DNA of 64,000 nt from Leisingera methylohalidivorans DSM 14336 (GTDB taxonomy: Bacteria; Pseudomonadota; Alphaproteobacteria; Rhodobacterales; Rhodobacteraceae). Of this stretch, positions 8,421 through 17,785 are shown piece by piece (position 1 is the first letter of the stretch; every line of letters starts with the position of its first letter). The notes beneath the pieces were generated by a model. The model worked only from the letters and a program-made list of their open reading frames with translations. It made no database searches and had not been told where the DNA came from. Made by a program: the position numbers and the translations under genes. The stretch covers positions 1,390,371 to 1,454,370 of the forward strand of contig NC_023135.1 of NCBI RefSeq assembly GCF_000511355.1, given 5' to 3'.

Positions 8421-11282
8421 CTATCCCTCCGTCCCGGTCTTGTCCGCGTCATCGCGCGCCGGGTTGATGTCCATCGCGTGTTCGGAGCTGATGCCCGGCT
8501 GCCAGGCAAAGCGCGACAGGCTTTCCAGTGCCAAAAGCACGGCGCCGACCACCGCCAGGAAGACGCCGAGGTCAAAGAGCGCGGCGGTGGCCCATTCGAA
8601 TTCCTCCAGCGGCGCCCAGTGGATGTAGCCGAAGGCGCTGGTCAGGAACGGCATGCCGTTGAACCAGGCGCCCATGCCGGTGGCGGCGGCGATCAGCACG
8701 CCGGAGCCGATGATGGCATGATAGGGGAAACGCTGGCGCTCGGTCGCCCAGGCAAAGCCGGACGCCATGTATTGCATAATGATGGCGATCGCGGCGACCA
8801 GGCCCGCGATAAAGCCGCCGCCCGGCAGATTGTGGCCGCGGAAGAAGATATAGGCCGCAACCATCAGCGCCAGCGGCATCATCACCCGTGTTGCCACCAC
8901 CATCATCAGCGGATGCGCGTCGCCCGCCTGCGGCAGGTCCGGCGTGCGGTTCAGAAGATGGGCGCGCACACGGCTGTTCAGAACCGCCTCGGTCAGCGCA
9001 TAGATCACCATGGCGGCGATGCCCAGAACGATGATCTCGCCAAAGGTGTCATAGCCGCGGAAATCGACCAGGATCACGTTCACCACATTGGTGCCGCCGC
9101 CGCCTTTGTAGGAATTGGCGAGGTGGAAATCGGAAATGGTCGGGAAGGCAAAATCGCGCATCAGCAGCGCATAGATCAGACCTCCGGCCCCCAGGCCAGC
9201 CACCACCGAAATTGCGCCATCGCGGATCCGGGTCAGCACCGGGGTTTCGACCGGGGTTTCCTTGGGCATGAAGTTCAGCGCCAACAGCAGCAGGATGATG
9301 GTCACCACCTCGACCGAGATCTGGGTCAGTGCCAGATCGGGCGCCGACAGGTAGTTGAACGACATCGAGACGACCAGCCCCACAACGCCGATCAGCACCA
9401 GCGACAGCAAGCGGTTGCGGTGCTTGGCGACGATGAACAGCGTCGCCACCACCAAGGAAAACCAGCCGAGGACTGGCAGGAGCCCCGGCTGCTGCACCAC
9501 GCGGCTCGGTGCCCCCAGCGTGCCGCCCTGATAGGCGTAATAGGCGATGGCCACAGTGAAGGTGACCATCACTGCCGCATAGCGGGTGAGCACACCGTTG
9601 TGCAGCCCTTCGGTCACGCCCTGGCTGAGGCGGGTGAAGGCATCGGTCAGGGTCTCGAAAATGACCTTGGCTTCGGGGCGGGGCAAGGCGTTCCAGATCC
9701 GCTGCAGCGGTTTATGCAGCGCCAGCAGAACGGCGCCGCCCAGCACGGCGAACAGGGACATATACAGCGCCGGGGTCAGCCCATGCCACAGTTTGAGCGA
9801 GTAATAGGGCAGCTTCTCACCGCCGATCACCGCGCCTGCGGCAGTGGCCACCAGCGGGCCTGCAACCTTGGCCGAGGCGAGGCCGATCAGCACCACCAGA
9901 CCCACCAGGAAGGCGGGGCCCATCCACATTCCGGTATTGGGGTCATGCGGGTGGCCGGGGTAGTCGTCGCGCTTGGGGCCGAGGAACACATGGGCGATAA
10001 AACGGAAGGAATAGGCCGCCGAGAACAGCGCCGCCGCCGTGGCCAGTGCAGGGATCACCAGATGCGAGCCGTTCCAGATTGTGTGGGCGGCTTCCTCGAG
10101 CATCATTTCCTTGGACAGGAAACCGTTCAGGGGCGGGATGCCTGCCATCGACAGGGCTGCGAGTGTGCCGATGGTGAAGGTGACCGGCATCAGGTAGCGC
10201 AAGCCGCCGAGGCGTTTGATATCGCGGGTGCCGGCCTCGTGGTCGACAATGCCCGCGGTCATGAACAGCGCCGCCTTGAAGGTGGCGTGGTTGATGATGT
10301 GGAACACGGCGGCCACCGCGGCAATCTTGGTGCCGAAACCGAGCAGCATGGTGATCAGGCCGAGGTGGCTGACGGTGGAGAACGCCAGCAGCGCCTTAAG
10401 GTCATCCTTGAACAGCGCAATCACAGCACCCAGCAGCATGGTGACAAGCCCGGTTGTGGCTACGATGTAGAACCACTCCGGCGTGCCGGCCAGCACCGGC
10501 CACATGCGGGCCATCAGGAACAGGCCGGCCTTAACCATGGTGGCAGAGTGCAGGTAGGCCGACACCGGGGTCGGCGCGGCCATCGCATGGGGCAGCCAGA
10601 AGTGGAACGGGAATTGCGCCGATTTGGTGAAGGCCCCCAGCAGGATCAGGATCAGCGCGGGCAGATACAGCGGCGAGGCCTGAATGGCGGCCTTGTTCTG
10701 CAGAATCACGCTGAGGTCGTAAGACCCGGCGATATGGCCCAGGATCAGCATCCCCGCGATCATCGCCAGCCCGCCGGAGGCGGTCACCGTCAGTGCCATG
10801 CGGGCGCCCTGGCGGCCTTCGGGCAGATGCTTCCAATAGCCGATCAGCAGGAAGGAACTGAGGGAGGTGAGTTCCCAGAATACCAGCAAAAGCAAGATGT
10901 TGTCGGAGAGAACGATGCCGACCATCGCGCCCTGGAACAGCAGGAGATAGCTGTAGAACTGGCCCATCGGATCTTCGCGCGACAGGTAGAACCGGGCGTA
11001 AAGAATGATCAGCAGGCCGATGCCCAGGATCATCGCAGCAAACAGGAAGCCGAGCCCGTCGAGGAAGAAATTGGCATTCAGGCCCAGTGCGGGCAGCCAG
11101 TCGACGGAGGCGTGAACAGTTTCGCCCCGGAACACCGCCGGGATATGCAGCATCAGCCCGATAAAGGCGAGCAGGGAGGTCAGACCGGCGGCGGAGGCTG
11201 CCGCATTGCGTCCCGCGCGGATCAATAGCGCTGGGAAGACGGCTCCGAGAAAAGGCAGGGCCGCAATCAGGAATAGGGACAC
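8421..11282 (-). CDS. mnhA: Mrp/Mnh antiporter subunit A fused to subunit B
   Basis: The 953-residue protein is a NuoL-like MnhA of about 770 residues followed by an MnhB domain. The NuoL core shows LLVFWELTSLSSFLLIG and TKSAQFPFHFWLPHAMAAPT. Residues from about 800 onward carry the MnhB signature YIFFRGHNLPGGGFIAGLVA, which is a separate gene in Bacillus and Staphylococcus. The start is GTG at 11282, preceded by AGGAG with an 8-nt gap. It is the first gene of the operon and is divergent from the rhodanese gene, with a 279-bp gap likely to hold the promoter. The operon should exchange Na+ or K+ for H+ and support pH and salt tolerance in seawater. Confidence 0.95.
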   Translation of the reverse strand: MSLFLIAALPFLGAVFPALLIRAGRNAAASAAGLTSLLAFIGLMLHIPAVFRGETVHASVDWLPALGLNANFFLDGLGFLFAAMILGIGLLIILYARFYLSREDPMGQFYSYLLLFQGAMVGIVLSDNILLLLVFWELTSLSSFLLIGYWKHLPEGRQGARMALTVTASGGLAMIAGMLILGHIAGSYDLSVILQNKAAIQASPLYLPALILILLGAFTKSAQFPFHFWLPHAMAAPTPVSAYLHSATMVKAGLFLMARMWPVLAGTPEWFYIVATTGLVTMLLGAVIALFKDDLKALLAFSTVSHLGLITMLLGFGTKIAAVAAVFHIINHATFKAALFMTAGIVDHEAGTRDIKRLGGLRYLMPVTFTIGTLAALSMAGIPPLNGFLSKEMMLEEAAHTIWNGSHLVIPALATAAALFSAAYSFRFIAHVFLGPKRDDYPGHPHDPNTGMWMGPAFLVGLVVLIGLASAKVAGPLVATAAGAVIGGEKLPYYSLKLWHGLTPALYMSLFAVLGGAVLLALHKPLQRIWNALPRPEAKVIFETLTDAFTRLSQGVTEGLHNGVLTRYAAVMVTFTVAIAYYAYQGGTLGAPSRVVQQPGLLPVLGWFSLVVATLFIVAKHRNRLLSLVLIGVVGLVVSMSFNYLSAPDLALTQISVEVVTIILLLLALNFMPKETPVETPVLTRIRDGAISVVAGLGAGGLIYALLMRDFAFPTISDFHLANSYKGGGGTNVVNVILVDFRGYDTFGEIIVLGIAAMVIYALTEAVLNSRVRAHLLNRTPDLPQAGDAHPLMMVVATRVMMPLALMVAAYIFFRGHNLPGGGFIAGLVAAIAIIMQYMASGFAWATERQRFPYHAIIGSGVLIAAATGMGAWFNGMPFLTSAFGYIHWAPLEEFEWATAALFDLGVFLAVVGAVLLALESLSRFAWQPGISSEHAMDINPARDDADKTGTEG

Positions 11283-11561
11283 GTGCAGGTCTCCTGTCGG
11301 GTTGGCGCGTCGTTTTTTGGATCAGTGCTAAGCAATTTTCTTGCCCAGAACCACCCCCGCCGGCCCGGTTGCGGCAATAATGACGCAGGCCAGGGGGGAT
11401 TTCTTACGCTCGTTGGCGCCATAAATGGGCAGTGTCTGTCCAATAACAAGAACTTGACCGGCGGTATCGGCGCGTTTCTGGTGATTGCAGCGGCTTGGCC
11501 TGCTAGATTGCCGGGCAAGGGCCCGGTTCCGGGCCGCCTGGAGAATGGGAGGCGCGGCTGC

Positions 11562-12038
11562 ATGGCGGTGCAGAATGACACAGGCAGGCGCGGCGTGTCC
11601 CGCCGTCTGGCGCTGCTGGGCGCTATCGCAGCGGCGGCCGGTGCGGGGATCTGGTGGCAGCGGCGCCAGCCTCCGGACCATGACCGCCCGCGGCTGACGG
11701 CGGCCGAAGCCTTTGCCCAGGCGCAGGCCGGCGAGATAACTCTGGTGGATATCCGCACACCGCAGGAATGGCGCGCTTCAGGCGTCCCGGTCGGCAGCCA
11801 TCAGATCGATATGCGGCGCAAGGATTTCATCGCAGCCCTGCAGGCCGCGGCGGGACCTGGCCGGGCAGCACCGGTGGCGCTGATCTGCGCCCGCGGGGTG
11901 CGTTCGGCGCGGCTGACACTGGCGCTGGCACAGGCAGGCTACAGCAATGTGATGGACGTGCCCGAGGGCATGCTGGGGTCCGGTGCAGGACCCGGCTGGA
12001 TTGCCGGCAATCTGCCAGTGGCCCGGTGGGAGGGATGA
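11562..12038 (+). CDS. Membrane-anchored rhodanese-like protein
   Basis: This 158-residue protein starts with a short basic N-terminus and one hydrophobic segment (RRLALLGAIAAAAGAGIWW, about residues 14-32) that should act as a membrane anchor or signal. A rhodanese domain follows, with VDIRTPQEW and the active-site loop LICARGVRSA containing the candidate sulfur-accepting Cys. The ATG at 11562 follows GGGAGG at a good distance; the frame is open further upstream but lacks coding character. The stop codon overlaps the start of the next gene in an ATGATGA arrangement, so the two are translationally coupled. The substrate is unknown. Confidence 0.85.
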   Translation: MAVQNDTGRRGVSRRLALLGAIAAAAGAGIWWQRRQPPDHDRPRLTAAEAFAQAQAGEITLVDIRTPQEWRASGVPVGSHQIDMRRKDFIAALQAAAGPGRAAPVALICARGVRSARLTLALAQAGYSNVMDVPEGMLGSGAGPGWIAGNLPVARWEG

Positions 12039-12874
12039 TGAAGTTATGGAAAACAGGCGCCGCCGCTGCGGTGCTGTCTGCAGTATGGAGCGGTGCTGCT
12101 GTTGCGGGCTGCGGGGCTGCGGCAGGCGTCTGCGAGGCGGCAGACGGTGCCTATCATATTGCGCTGCCAACGGCAGTGAAGGACCCGGCGCCGGTGGTGA
12201 TGTTCCTGCATGGCTATGGCGGCAGCGGCGCGCAGGTTCTGCGCAACACGGCGCTGATCGAGGGGCTGACAGGGCGCGGCTATGCGGTGATTGCCCCCGA
12301 GGGCCGCAGCCGCGGCGGCACCGGGCCGCAGTCCTGGGGTTTTGGCCCGTTCACCGAAGGCCGCGACGAGGGCGCATTTTTCGCCGCGGTGCTGGCGGAT
12401 GCCGCGGACCGGTTCGGCACATCCTCTGCGCAGACGGTTCTCGCCGGGTTTTCCGCCGGCGCCTTCATGGTGCACTACCTGGCCTGCAGCGATCCGGCGG
12501 CCTTTGCGGCTTATGCGCCGGTTTCCGGCGCGTTCTGGCGGCCGCAGCCTGAGACTTGCAAGGGGCCGGTGCGGCTGCTGCAGGTGCATGGCTGGCGCGA
12601 CGGCGTGGTGCCGCTGGAAGGCCGGATCCTGGGCGGCGGACGCTGGGAGCAAGGCGATGTCTTTGCCGGGCTGGAGGTTTGGCGGGAAGCGAACGGCTGC
12701 ACGTCGCACGCGCCGACCACGGCCTTGCGCAAGGACGGCCTGCTGCGCCGCCGCTGGGACTGCGGGCCGGGGGCAAGGATTGACCTGGTGCTGTTTGACG
12801 GCGGCCATACGCTGCCCAAGGGCTGGGCGGGCCTGATGGCGGATTGGTTCGAGGATGAACCGGTGGTGCGCTGA
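12035..12874 (+). CDS. Secreted esterase of the LpqC / PHB-depolymerase family
   Basis: The 279-residue alpha/beta hydrolase has an N-terminal signal peptide (WKTGAAAAVLSAVWSGAAVA). The oxyanion segment is FLHGYGGSG, the nucleophile is in the elbow GFSAG, the acid is probably in VHGWRDGVVPLEG, and the histidine is in FDGGHTLPKG. These are the features of the LpqC/polyhydroxybutyrate-depolymerase-like group, many of which are actually feruloyl or acetyl esterases. Several cysteines in the mature part suggest disulfides, in keeping with export. There are two adjacent ATGs at 12035 and 12038; either could be used. The substrate cannot be predicted from sequence alone. Confidence 0.85.
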   Translation: MMKLWKTGAAAAVLSAVWSGAAVAGCGAAAGVCEAADGAYHIALPTAVKDPAPVVMFLHGYGGSGAQVLRNTALIEGLTGRGYAVIAPEGRSRGGTGPQSWGFGPFTEGRDEGAFFAAVLADAADRFGTSSAQTVLAGFSAGAFMVHYLACSDPAAFAAYAPVSGAFWRPQPETCKGPVRLLQVHGWRDGVVPLEGRILGGGRWEQGDVFAGLEVWREANGCTSHAPTTALRKDGLLRRRWDCGPGARIDLVLFDGGHTLPKGWAGLMADWFEDEPVVR

Positions 12875-13119
12875 TGCAGCGGCTGTGTTCGCAATGAGCA
12901 GAGCGCTCCCGCCGTTTTGAGAGAGAATCAGAGATTTCCATCAAAGCGTTGGGCCAGGCAGCGCGCCCTGCGGGCGCCGGGCCGGCGGTTGAGGATTGCA
13001 GTGGATCGCCGCGCAACCGCGCCGCGCGTCAGTGCGGCGCCTGGCCCAAGGCTGACAGGGGCGGCCCGGCGCAGCCGGGGCACCCCGCAGGCGCGGGAGG
13101 TCCCGGCTGACTGGCTGGT

Positions 13120-14997
13120 TTATTCCGCCGGGGTGCCGCGGGCGCCACTGCCGTCCAGCAGCGCCTTCAGGTCGGCACGCGCCACGCGGGCGGCGCGGGT
13201 GATCTGGGGTTCGCTGAACTCCTCCCGCGTCGCCATCCAGTTGCGGATGCGGTTCACGGTCTTCACCCCGGACAGCGCCGAAAGCGGCACCGCCAGCACC
13301 AGCGACAGCGCAATCGGCGCCAGCCACAGCGACACGGTGCCGGACAGGATCCCGGCCCAGAGCGCCACGCCGCTGACGGTTTCCAGCGCATGGCAGGTGA
13401 TCAGCGTGCGCAAGGAGTAGCTGCCGCCGTCGCGGGCCTGCGGTTCCCAGCCGCGCTGCAGGCCCAATGCGGTGCGGAACACCGCGATCATCTGCTGCAC
13501 CATTAGGATCGGCGCATAGAGGATCGCCAGCAGCACTTCGGACACGAAAGACAGCGCAAAATGCACCGGCCCGCCGTATTCCGAGAACCGGCTGCCGGTC
13601 AGCGGCAGCGCCATTGCGGCCAGCATCTTGGGCGCCAGCAGCATGGCGTAGATCAGCAGGATCACCAGAACATGCTTGGGTTCCGACATATCCGGCCAGC
13701 TGGGGCGGAAGGGGTTGGCCTCGCTGAAATAGCTGATCACCGAGGCTTCCTCGCTGCGGCCGATCACGGCCCAGAGCACCAGGAGGGCAAACCACACCGG
13801 CGCCATCAAATAGCCGATTGCTCCGGCAAACAGGTGAAAGCGCGAGATTGCCCGGAAGCCCTTGGCATGCAGCAGGTTGAGGTGCTGCAGGTTGCCCTGG
13901 CACCAGCGCCGGTCGCGCAGGATGTGGTCGATCAGTGTGGCCGGGGTTTCCTCGTAAGAGCCGCGGATGCGGGGCAGGAAGCGCACCGACCAGCCGGCCC
14001 GGCGCAACAGGCCTGCCTCGACGAAATCATGGCTCATGATCAGTTTGCCGCCGCCGCCAAAGCGCGAGCGCAGCAGCGGCAGGCCGGCGCAGGCGGCAAA
14101 GGCGCGGGTGCGGATGATGGCGTTATGGCCCCAGTAGTTGCCTTCGTGGCCGGCCCAGCGGGCCAGGCCCTCGGCCAGGGCGAGGCCATAGACGCCGTTG
14201 GCGAACTGCTGCATGCGGCCAAAGACCGATTGCGCGCCGATGAGCTGCGGATAGCTTTGGATCAGGCCGGCGCCGGGATCACGGGCCAGCGCATCGGCCA
14301 GCCGGGCAATGGCGCGGCCGGTCATCAGGCTGTCGGCGTCCAGCACCAGCATCGCCTCGTAATCCGCACCCCAGCGGCGCACCCAGTCGGAGATATTGCC
14401 GACCTTGCGCCCCGCGTTATCGGCGCGGCGGCGGTAGTACAGTTCCGTTCCCTGCGGCAGCATCGTGCGCAGCGCCGTGACACTGGCGCGTTCCTGTTCG
14501 GCAATCGTGTCGTCTCGGGTATCCGACAGGATGAACATCGCATATTCGTGCTGGCCGCCGCGGCCGTGAAGTTCCTGCAGCATGGTCTGGGCGTTGCCCA
14601 GCACATACCAGGGCACCTCGTTATAGACCGGCATCAAAAGCGCCACCTTCATCGGCCGGGCGGGGCCGCGGCCAACGGCTTTTTCGCGGCGCGACAACCC
14701 GTAAAGGCCCAGCAGCACAGTGGAGACGGTGAAGGCAATCCAGAAGAAGTTGAAGGCGATCAGCGCCAGCAGCACCAGTTCCAGCAGCGAAAACCCGTCC
14801 GCGGTGAACCAGCCCCGCATCACCCAGGTGAGGACACCGGTCGCCAGCATCGCAGGCGAGAAGGCCAGCAGCCGCCACAGCGCCACCTGGCGCGGTGCGG
14901 CATCGCCGGGGGCTTCTGCGTCGCGGAAGCCCTTGCTGAAATCCTGCTCCGGCATCGCCAGGGGCTGTTCCGGGGGCATCAGATCACATGCGGTCAT
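13120..14997 (-). CDS. opgH: Glucan biosynthesis glucosyltransferase OpgH (MdoH)
   Basis: OpgH is the inner-membrane glucosyltransferase that builds the beta-1,2 backbone of osmoregulated periplasmic glucans from UDP-glucose. The protein has about 625 residues. It has two N-terminal membrane helices, then a cytosolic GT2 domain with VLDADSL near residue 217 and the RRWCQGNLQH (QxxRW-type) motif near 363, then several C-terminal helices. The ATG at 14997 overlaps the opgG stop as ATGA and is preferred over an ATG three codons upstream. E. coli MdoH is longer, so the termini are shortened here. It is the last gene of the opgC-G-H unit. Confidence 0.93.
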   Translation of the reverse strand: MTACDLMPPEQPLAMPEQDFSKGFRDAEAPGDAAPRQVALWRLLAFSPAMLATGVLTWVMRGWFTADGFSLLELVLLALIAFNFFWIAFTVSTVLLGLYGLSRREKAVGRGPARPMKVALLMPVYNEVPWYVLGNAQTMLQELHGRGGQHEYAMFILSDTRDDTIAEQERASVTALRTMLPQGTELYYRRRADNAGRKVGNISDWVRRWGADYEAMLVLDADSLMTGRAIARLADALARDPGAGLIQSYPQLIGAQSVFGRMQQFANGVYGLALAEGLARWAGHEGNYWGHNAIIRTRAFAACAGLPLLRSRFGGGGKLIMSHDFVEAGLLRRAGWSVRFLPRIRGSYEETPATLIDHILRDRRWCQGNLQHLNLLHAKGFRAISRFHLFAGAIGYLMAPVWFALLVLWAVIGRSEEASVISYFSEANPFRPSWPDMSEPKHVLVILLIYAMLLAPKMLAAMALPLTGSRFSEYGGPVHFALSFVSEVLLAILYAPILMVQQMIAVFRTALGLQRGWEPQARDGGSYSLRTLITCHALETVSGVALWAGILSGTVSLWLAPIALSLVLAVPLSALSGVKTVNRIRNWMATREEFSEPQITRAARVARADLKALLDGSGARGTPAE

Positions 14998-16502
14998 GCG
15001 GTCCACCTGTAAAGCCAGACTTCGGATGCGGCATTGCCGTTTTTCCTGAGCTGGGCGCGAAGTTCGACGTGATCCCGCTCGCCGGGATCGAAATGAAAGG
15101 CGAGCCGCAGACCGCCGGTTTCCGGGTTACGCTGCAGCACGCCCTCGCTGGCCGCCACATGGGGAGAGTGGATGTGGACGTCAAGAGTGTCCGGGCCGCC
15201 GTCAAACAGCGGATGGGCATCGAAATCGATGGTCATGATCCGGCCCGGCCCGCCGAAGATCCGCGCGCCCTCGGCAGTGTCGATCACCCGGGGCATCGAC
15301 AGCACCGGTTCCTCGCCCCAGGTGAGGCGGTAATTCAGGTTCACCTCGGACCCGGCGGCATAGGGTTCGCGCGGGCGCCAGTAGGCGACGATATTGTCGT
15401 AGATTTCCTTGTCCGCCGGGATTTCCACCAAGGTGACAGCGCCTTTGCCCCAGTCGTCCCTGGGTTCGACCCACAGGCAGGGGCGGTTGTGATAGTGGGC
15501 TTCCAGGTCGTTGAATTCCGACAGTTTGCGCGGGCGCTGCATCAGGCCGAATCCCTGCGGGTTTTCATCGACGAAGGAAGAGACCTGCAGCCGCGTGGGA
15601 TTGGCCAGCGGGCGCCACAGGGTTTCGCCATTGCCGTTCAGCACCAGAAGGCCGTCGCTGTCATGCACCGCCGGGCGGAAGTCGTCGAACCGGCTGCGGT
15701 TGGTGGCATCGAACAGGAACATGGAGGTAAGCGGCGCAAGGCCTGCGTGGCTCAGCTCCGCGCGGGCGAACAGCGTCGCTTCCACATCCATTACGGCGCT
15801 GCTGCCGGGGGTGATGGTAAACCGGTAGGCGCCGGTGACAGACGGTGAATCCATCAGCGCATGCACCACCATCGAGCGCTGGCCGGGGGCCGGGGCTTCA
15901 AGCCAGAACTCGATGAATTCGGGGAATTCCTCGCCCTCGGGATCTGCGGTTTTCAGCGCCAGCCCGCGGGCTGACAGCCCATAGGCGTTGCCCGTGCCGA
16001 TGGCGCGGAAATAGCTGGCGCCCTGAAACACGCAGAATTCGGTTTTCTTGCCGGGATCGGCGAGTTCGGTGCGCAGGCGCAGGCCGGAATAGCCAAGGCT
16101 GCCTTCGGTCGTCAGGTCAGGCGCCTTGTCGGTTTTGTCGAACAGCGACAGGTCGAAACCAATCCGTTCCGCCACGCCGCCGGTCACCGTGTTGATCTGG
16201 ACCGCGCGCGGGAAATAAAGCCCCGGCAGGAAAAAATCGACGTTATAGCTGCGGTCGGTCTTGGACCACAGGGCGTCCTTGCTGCGGAACCAGCGGGATT
16301 TATAGTCATCATAAGACTGGTCAAGCCAATCCTGCGGCACCGCCGGGCGCTCTGCATAGGGCTTTGCGGCCAGTGCGCGGGCCTTGGCCACCACCGTATC
16401 GCGGGTAAAGGGCATCGCATCACTGGCACGGCCCGGCAGCGCAGCCAGGGCGGTGCTGCCAAGCGCGGCGGCGAGAAAGGAACGGCGGGAGAAAGAGCTC
16501 AT
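14994..16502 (-). CDS. opgG: Periplasmic glucan biosynthesis protein OpgG (MdoG)
   Basis: OpgG acts in the periplasm on the nascent osmoregulated glucan and is needed for its synthesis and branching. The 502-residue protein begins with a twin-arginine signal, FSRRSFLAAALGSTALAALP, so it is probably exported folded by Tat. The mature part shows family segments such as SYDDYKSRWFRSKDALW, YFRAIGTGNAYGLSARGLA and DENPQGFGLMQRPRKLSEF. The ATG at 16502 overlaps the opgC stop as ATGA; the frame extends upstream, but the Tat signal fixes this start. Both flanking genes are opg genes and are translationally coupled to it. Confidence 0.95.
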   Translation of the reverse strand: MSSFSRRSFLAAALGSTALAALPGRASDAMPFTRDTVVAKARALAAKPYAERPAVPQDWLDQSYDDYKSRWFRSKDALWSKTDRSYNVDFFLPGLYFPRAVQINTVTGGVAERIGFDLSLFDKTDKAPDLTTEGSLGYSGLRLRTELADPGKKTEFCVFQGASYFRAIGTGNAYGLSARGLALKTADPEGEEFPEFIEFWLEAPAPGQRSMVVHALMDSPSVTGAYRFTITPGSSAVMDVEATLFARAELSHAGLAPLTSMFLFDATNRSRFDDFRPAVHDSDGLLVLNGNGETLWRPLANPTRLQVSSFVDENPQGFGLMQRPRKLSEFNDLEAHYHNRPCLWVEPRDDWGKGAVTLVEIPADKEIYDNIVAYWRPREPYAAGSEVNLNYRLTWGEEPVLSMPRVIDTAEGARIFGGPGRIMTIDFDAHPLFDGGPDTLDVHIHSPHVAASEGVLQRNPETGGLRLAFHFDPGERDHVELRAQLRKNGNAASEVWLYRWTA

Positions 16503-17761
16503 TTCTTGGCTCTCCATGGCTGAGACTTGAACCAGGCGGCGCCGTAAGCGCAACCAATTATTAGGAAAAAGCCAAACAGATTGGCGAATGCCGTGGTCAT
16601 AACCGCGCGGTCTGTCTGGTCAAGCGCAAAGCCGATGAACCGGGCCAGCGCCATCGAGAAGACAAACACTGCAAGCGATTGCTGGCCGACCTTGGTGATG
16701 ACCTGGAGCAACACCGACCAGATCCGGGCGGCGGCGGAGGAGCCGGAGGCGATCAGACGCTTGCCGCCTTCCCCCGCGGCGACCCAGCCCAGATAGGCCA
16801 GGGCCAGGAAATGGGCATAGCGCAGCAGGCCGAAGTCGGTCTTTTCGCGCCATTCGCCGATGGCATCGCGGCCCGGCAAGATCAGGTCGGCCAGCTCCGG
16901 ACTGGCGGATTTGACCCAGGTAAAGACTTTCCACGAGCCATAAGGCGCCGACAGGATCAAAAAGGCGGCGGCCAGCACGATCAGCAGCTTGGAGACCGGC
17001 GGCTTCGGCAGCCAGCCCTTCATGAAGGCAAAGCCGGTGAAGAACAGCAGCTGCCAGCCGAAGGGGTTGAAGAACCATTCGCGCTCCGACCAGGGTTCTG
17101 CGGGCAGCGACAGGCCATCGGGGCCAAGCCCGATCATATAGGGGTTGGCAGTGAGCCAGATCAGGACAGAGGCCATTGCAACGGCCCACAGGCCGATCTT
17201 CTCCAGCCCCATCATCAGCGGCATCAGCATCAGCACCACCAGGTACATCGGAAGAATGTCGAAATAGTTCGGCACATAAGTCAGGGTGAACAGCCCCACC
17301 AGCTGGGTCATCGGATCCTTGAAGAAATGGCCAAGGTTCAGAGAGTTCACATAGCTTTTCTCGAACCCGCCATACAGGTCGATGGCAGCCACTGAGACGG
17401 CAATGAAGACAAACAGGCCGATATGGGCCCAGAACACCTGCCAGCAGCGGAACAGAACACGGGCGGTGCCCAGCCCCCAGCCTTGCCTGGCAAAGGAGCC
17501 GCCAAAGGCGATGGCCGAGGCCATGCCGGAGCAGAACACAAAGATCTCGGTCGCATCCGAGAACCCGAAGCGGGCCGGGATCCAGCCGGTCCAGCGGTTG
17601 CCCGGGATATGGGCCGCCAGGATGATGAACATGGCAATGCCGCGGTAGAAATCGAGCCGCGGATCGCGCACAGGCGGCTTGGCCGCTTGCGGCGGGGGCG
17701 CTGCGCGGTTGGCAGCGCTGGGGTCTTTCTGAGGCCCGGGGAAGGGCGCAACACTGGACAT
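16499..17761 (-). CDS. opgC: OpgC-type membrane acyltransferase for periplasmic glucans
   Basis: The 420-residue polytopic protein has a Pro/Ala-rich cytosolic N-terminus of about 30 residues followed by the OpgC signature RDPRLDFYRGIAMFIILAAH and about ten membrane helices. OpgC proteins add succinyl groups to periplasmic glucans and so make them anionic. The gene is first of the opgC-opgG-opgH cluster and is coupled to opgG by an ATGA overlap. Only 24 bp separate it from the upstream TPR gene stop, so that gene may be part of the same transcript. Confidence 0.9.
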   Translation of the reverse strand: MSSVAPFPGPQKDPSAANRAAPPPQAAKPPVRDPRLDFYRGIAMFIILAAHIPGNRWTGWIPARFGFSDATEIFVFCSGMASAIAFGGSFARQGWGLGTARVLFRCWQVFWAHIGLFVFIAVSVAAIDLYGGFEKSYVNSLNLGHFFKDPMTQLVGLFTLTYVPNYFDILPMYLVVLMLMPLMMGLEKIGLWAVAMASVLIWLTANPYMIGLGPDGLSLPAEPWSEREWFFNPFGWQLLFFTGFAFMKGWLPKPPVSKLLIVLAAAFLILSAPYGSWKVFTWVKSASPELADLILPGRDAIGEWREKTDFGLLRYAHFLALAYLGWVAAGEGGKRLIASGSSAAARIWSVLLQVITKVGQQSLAVFVFSMALARFIGFALDQTDRAVMTTAFANLFGFFLIIGCAYGAAWFKSQPWRAKK

Positions 17762-17785
17762 CTGTGGTTTTGGTCCTTGAAGGTC

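Noticed and set aside
8478..11228. A 916-residue open frame antisense to mnhA
   Set aside because: It is Gln/His/Gly-rich and without domains, as expected opposite a hydrophobic GC-rich gene. The minus-strand frame has clear family motifs.
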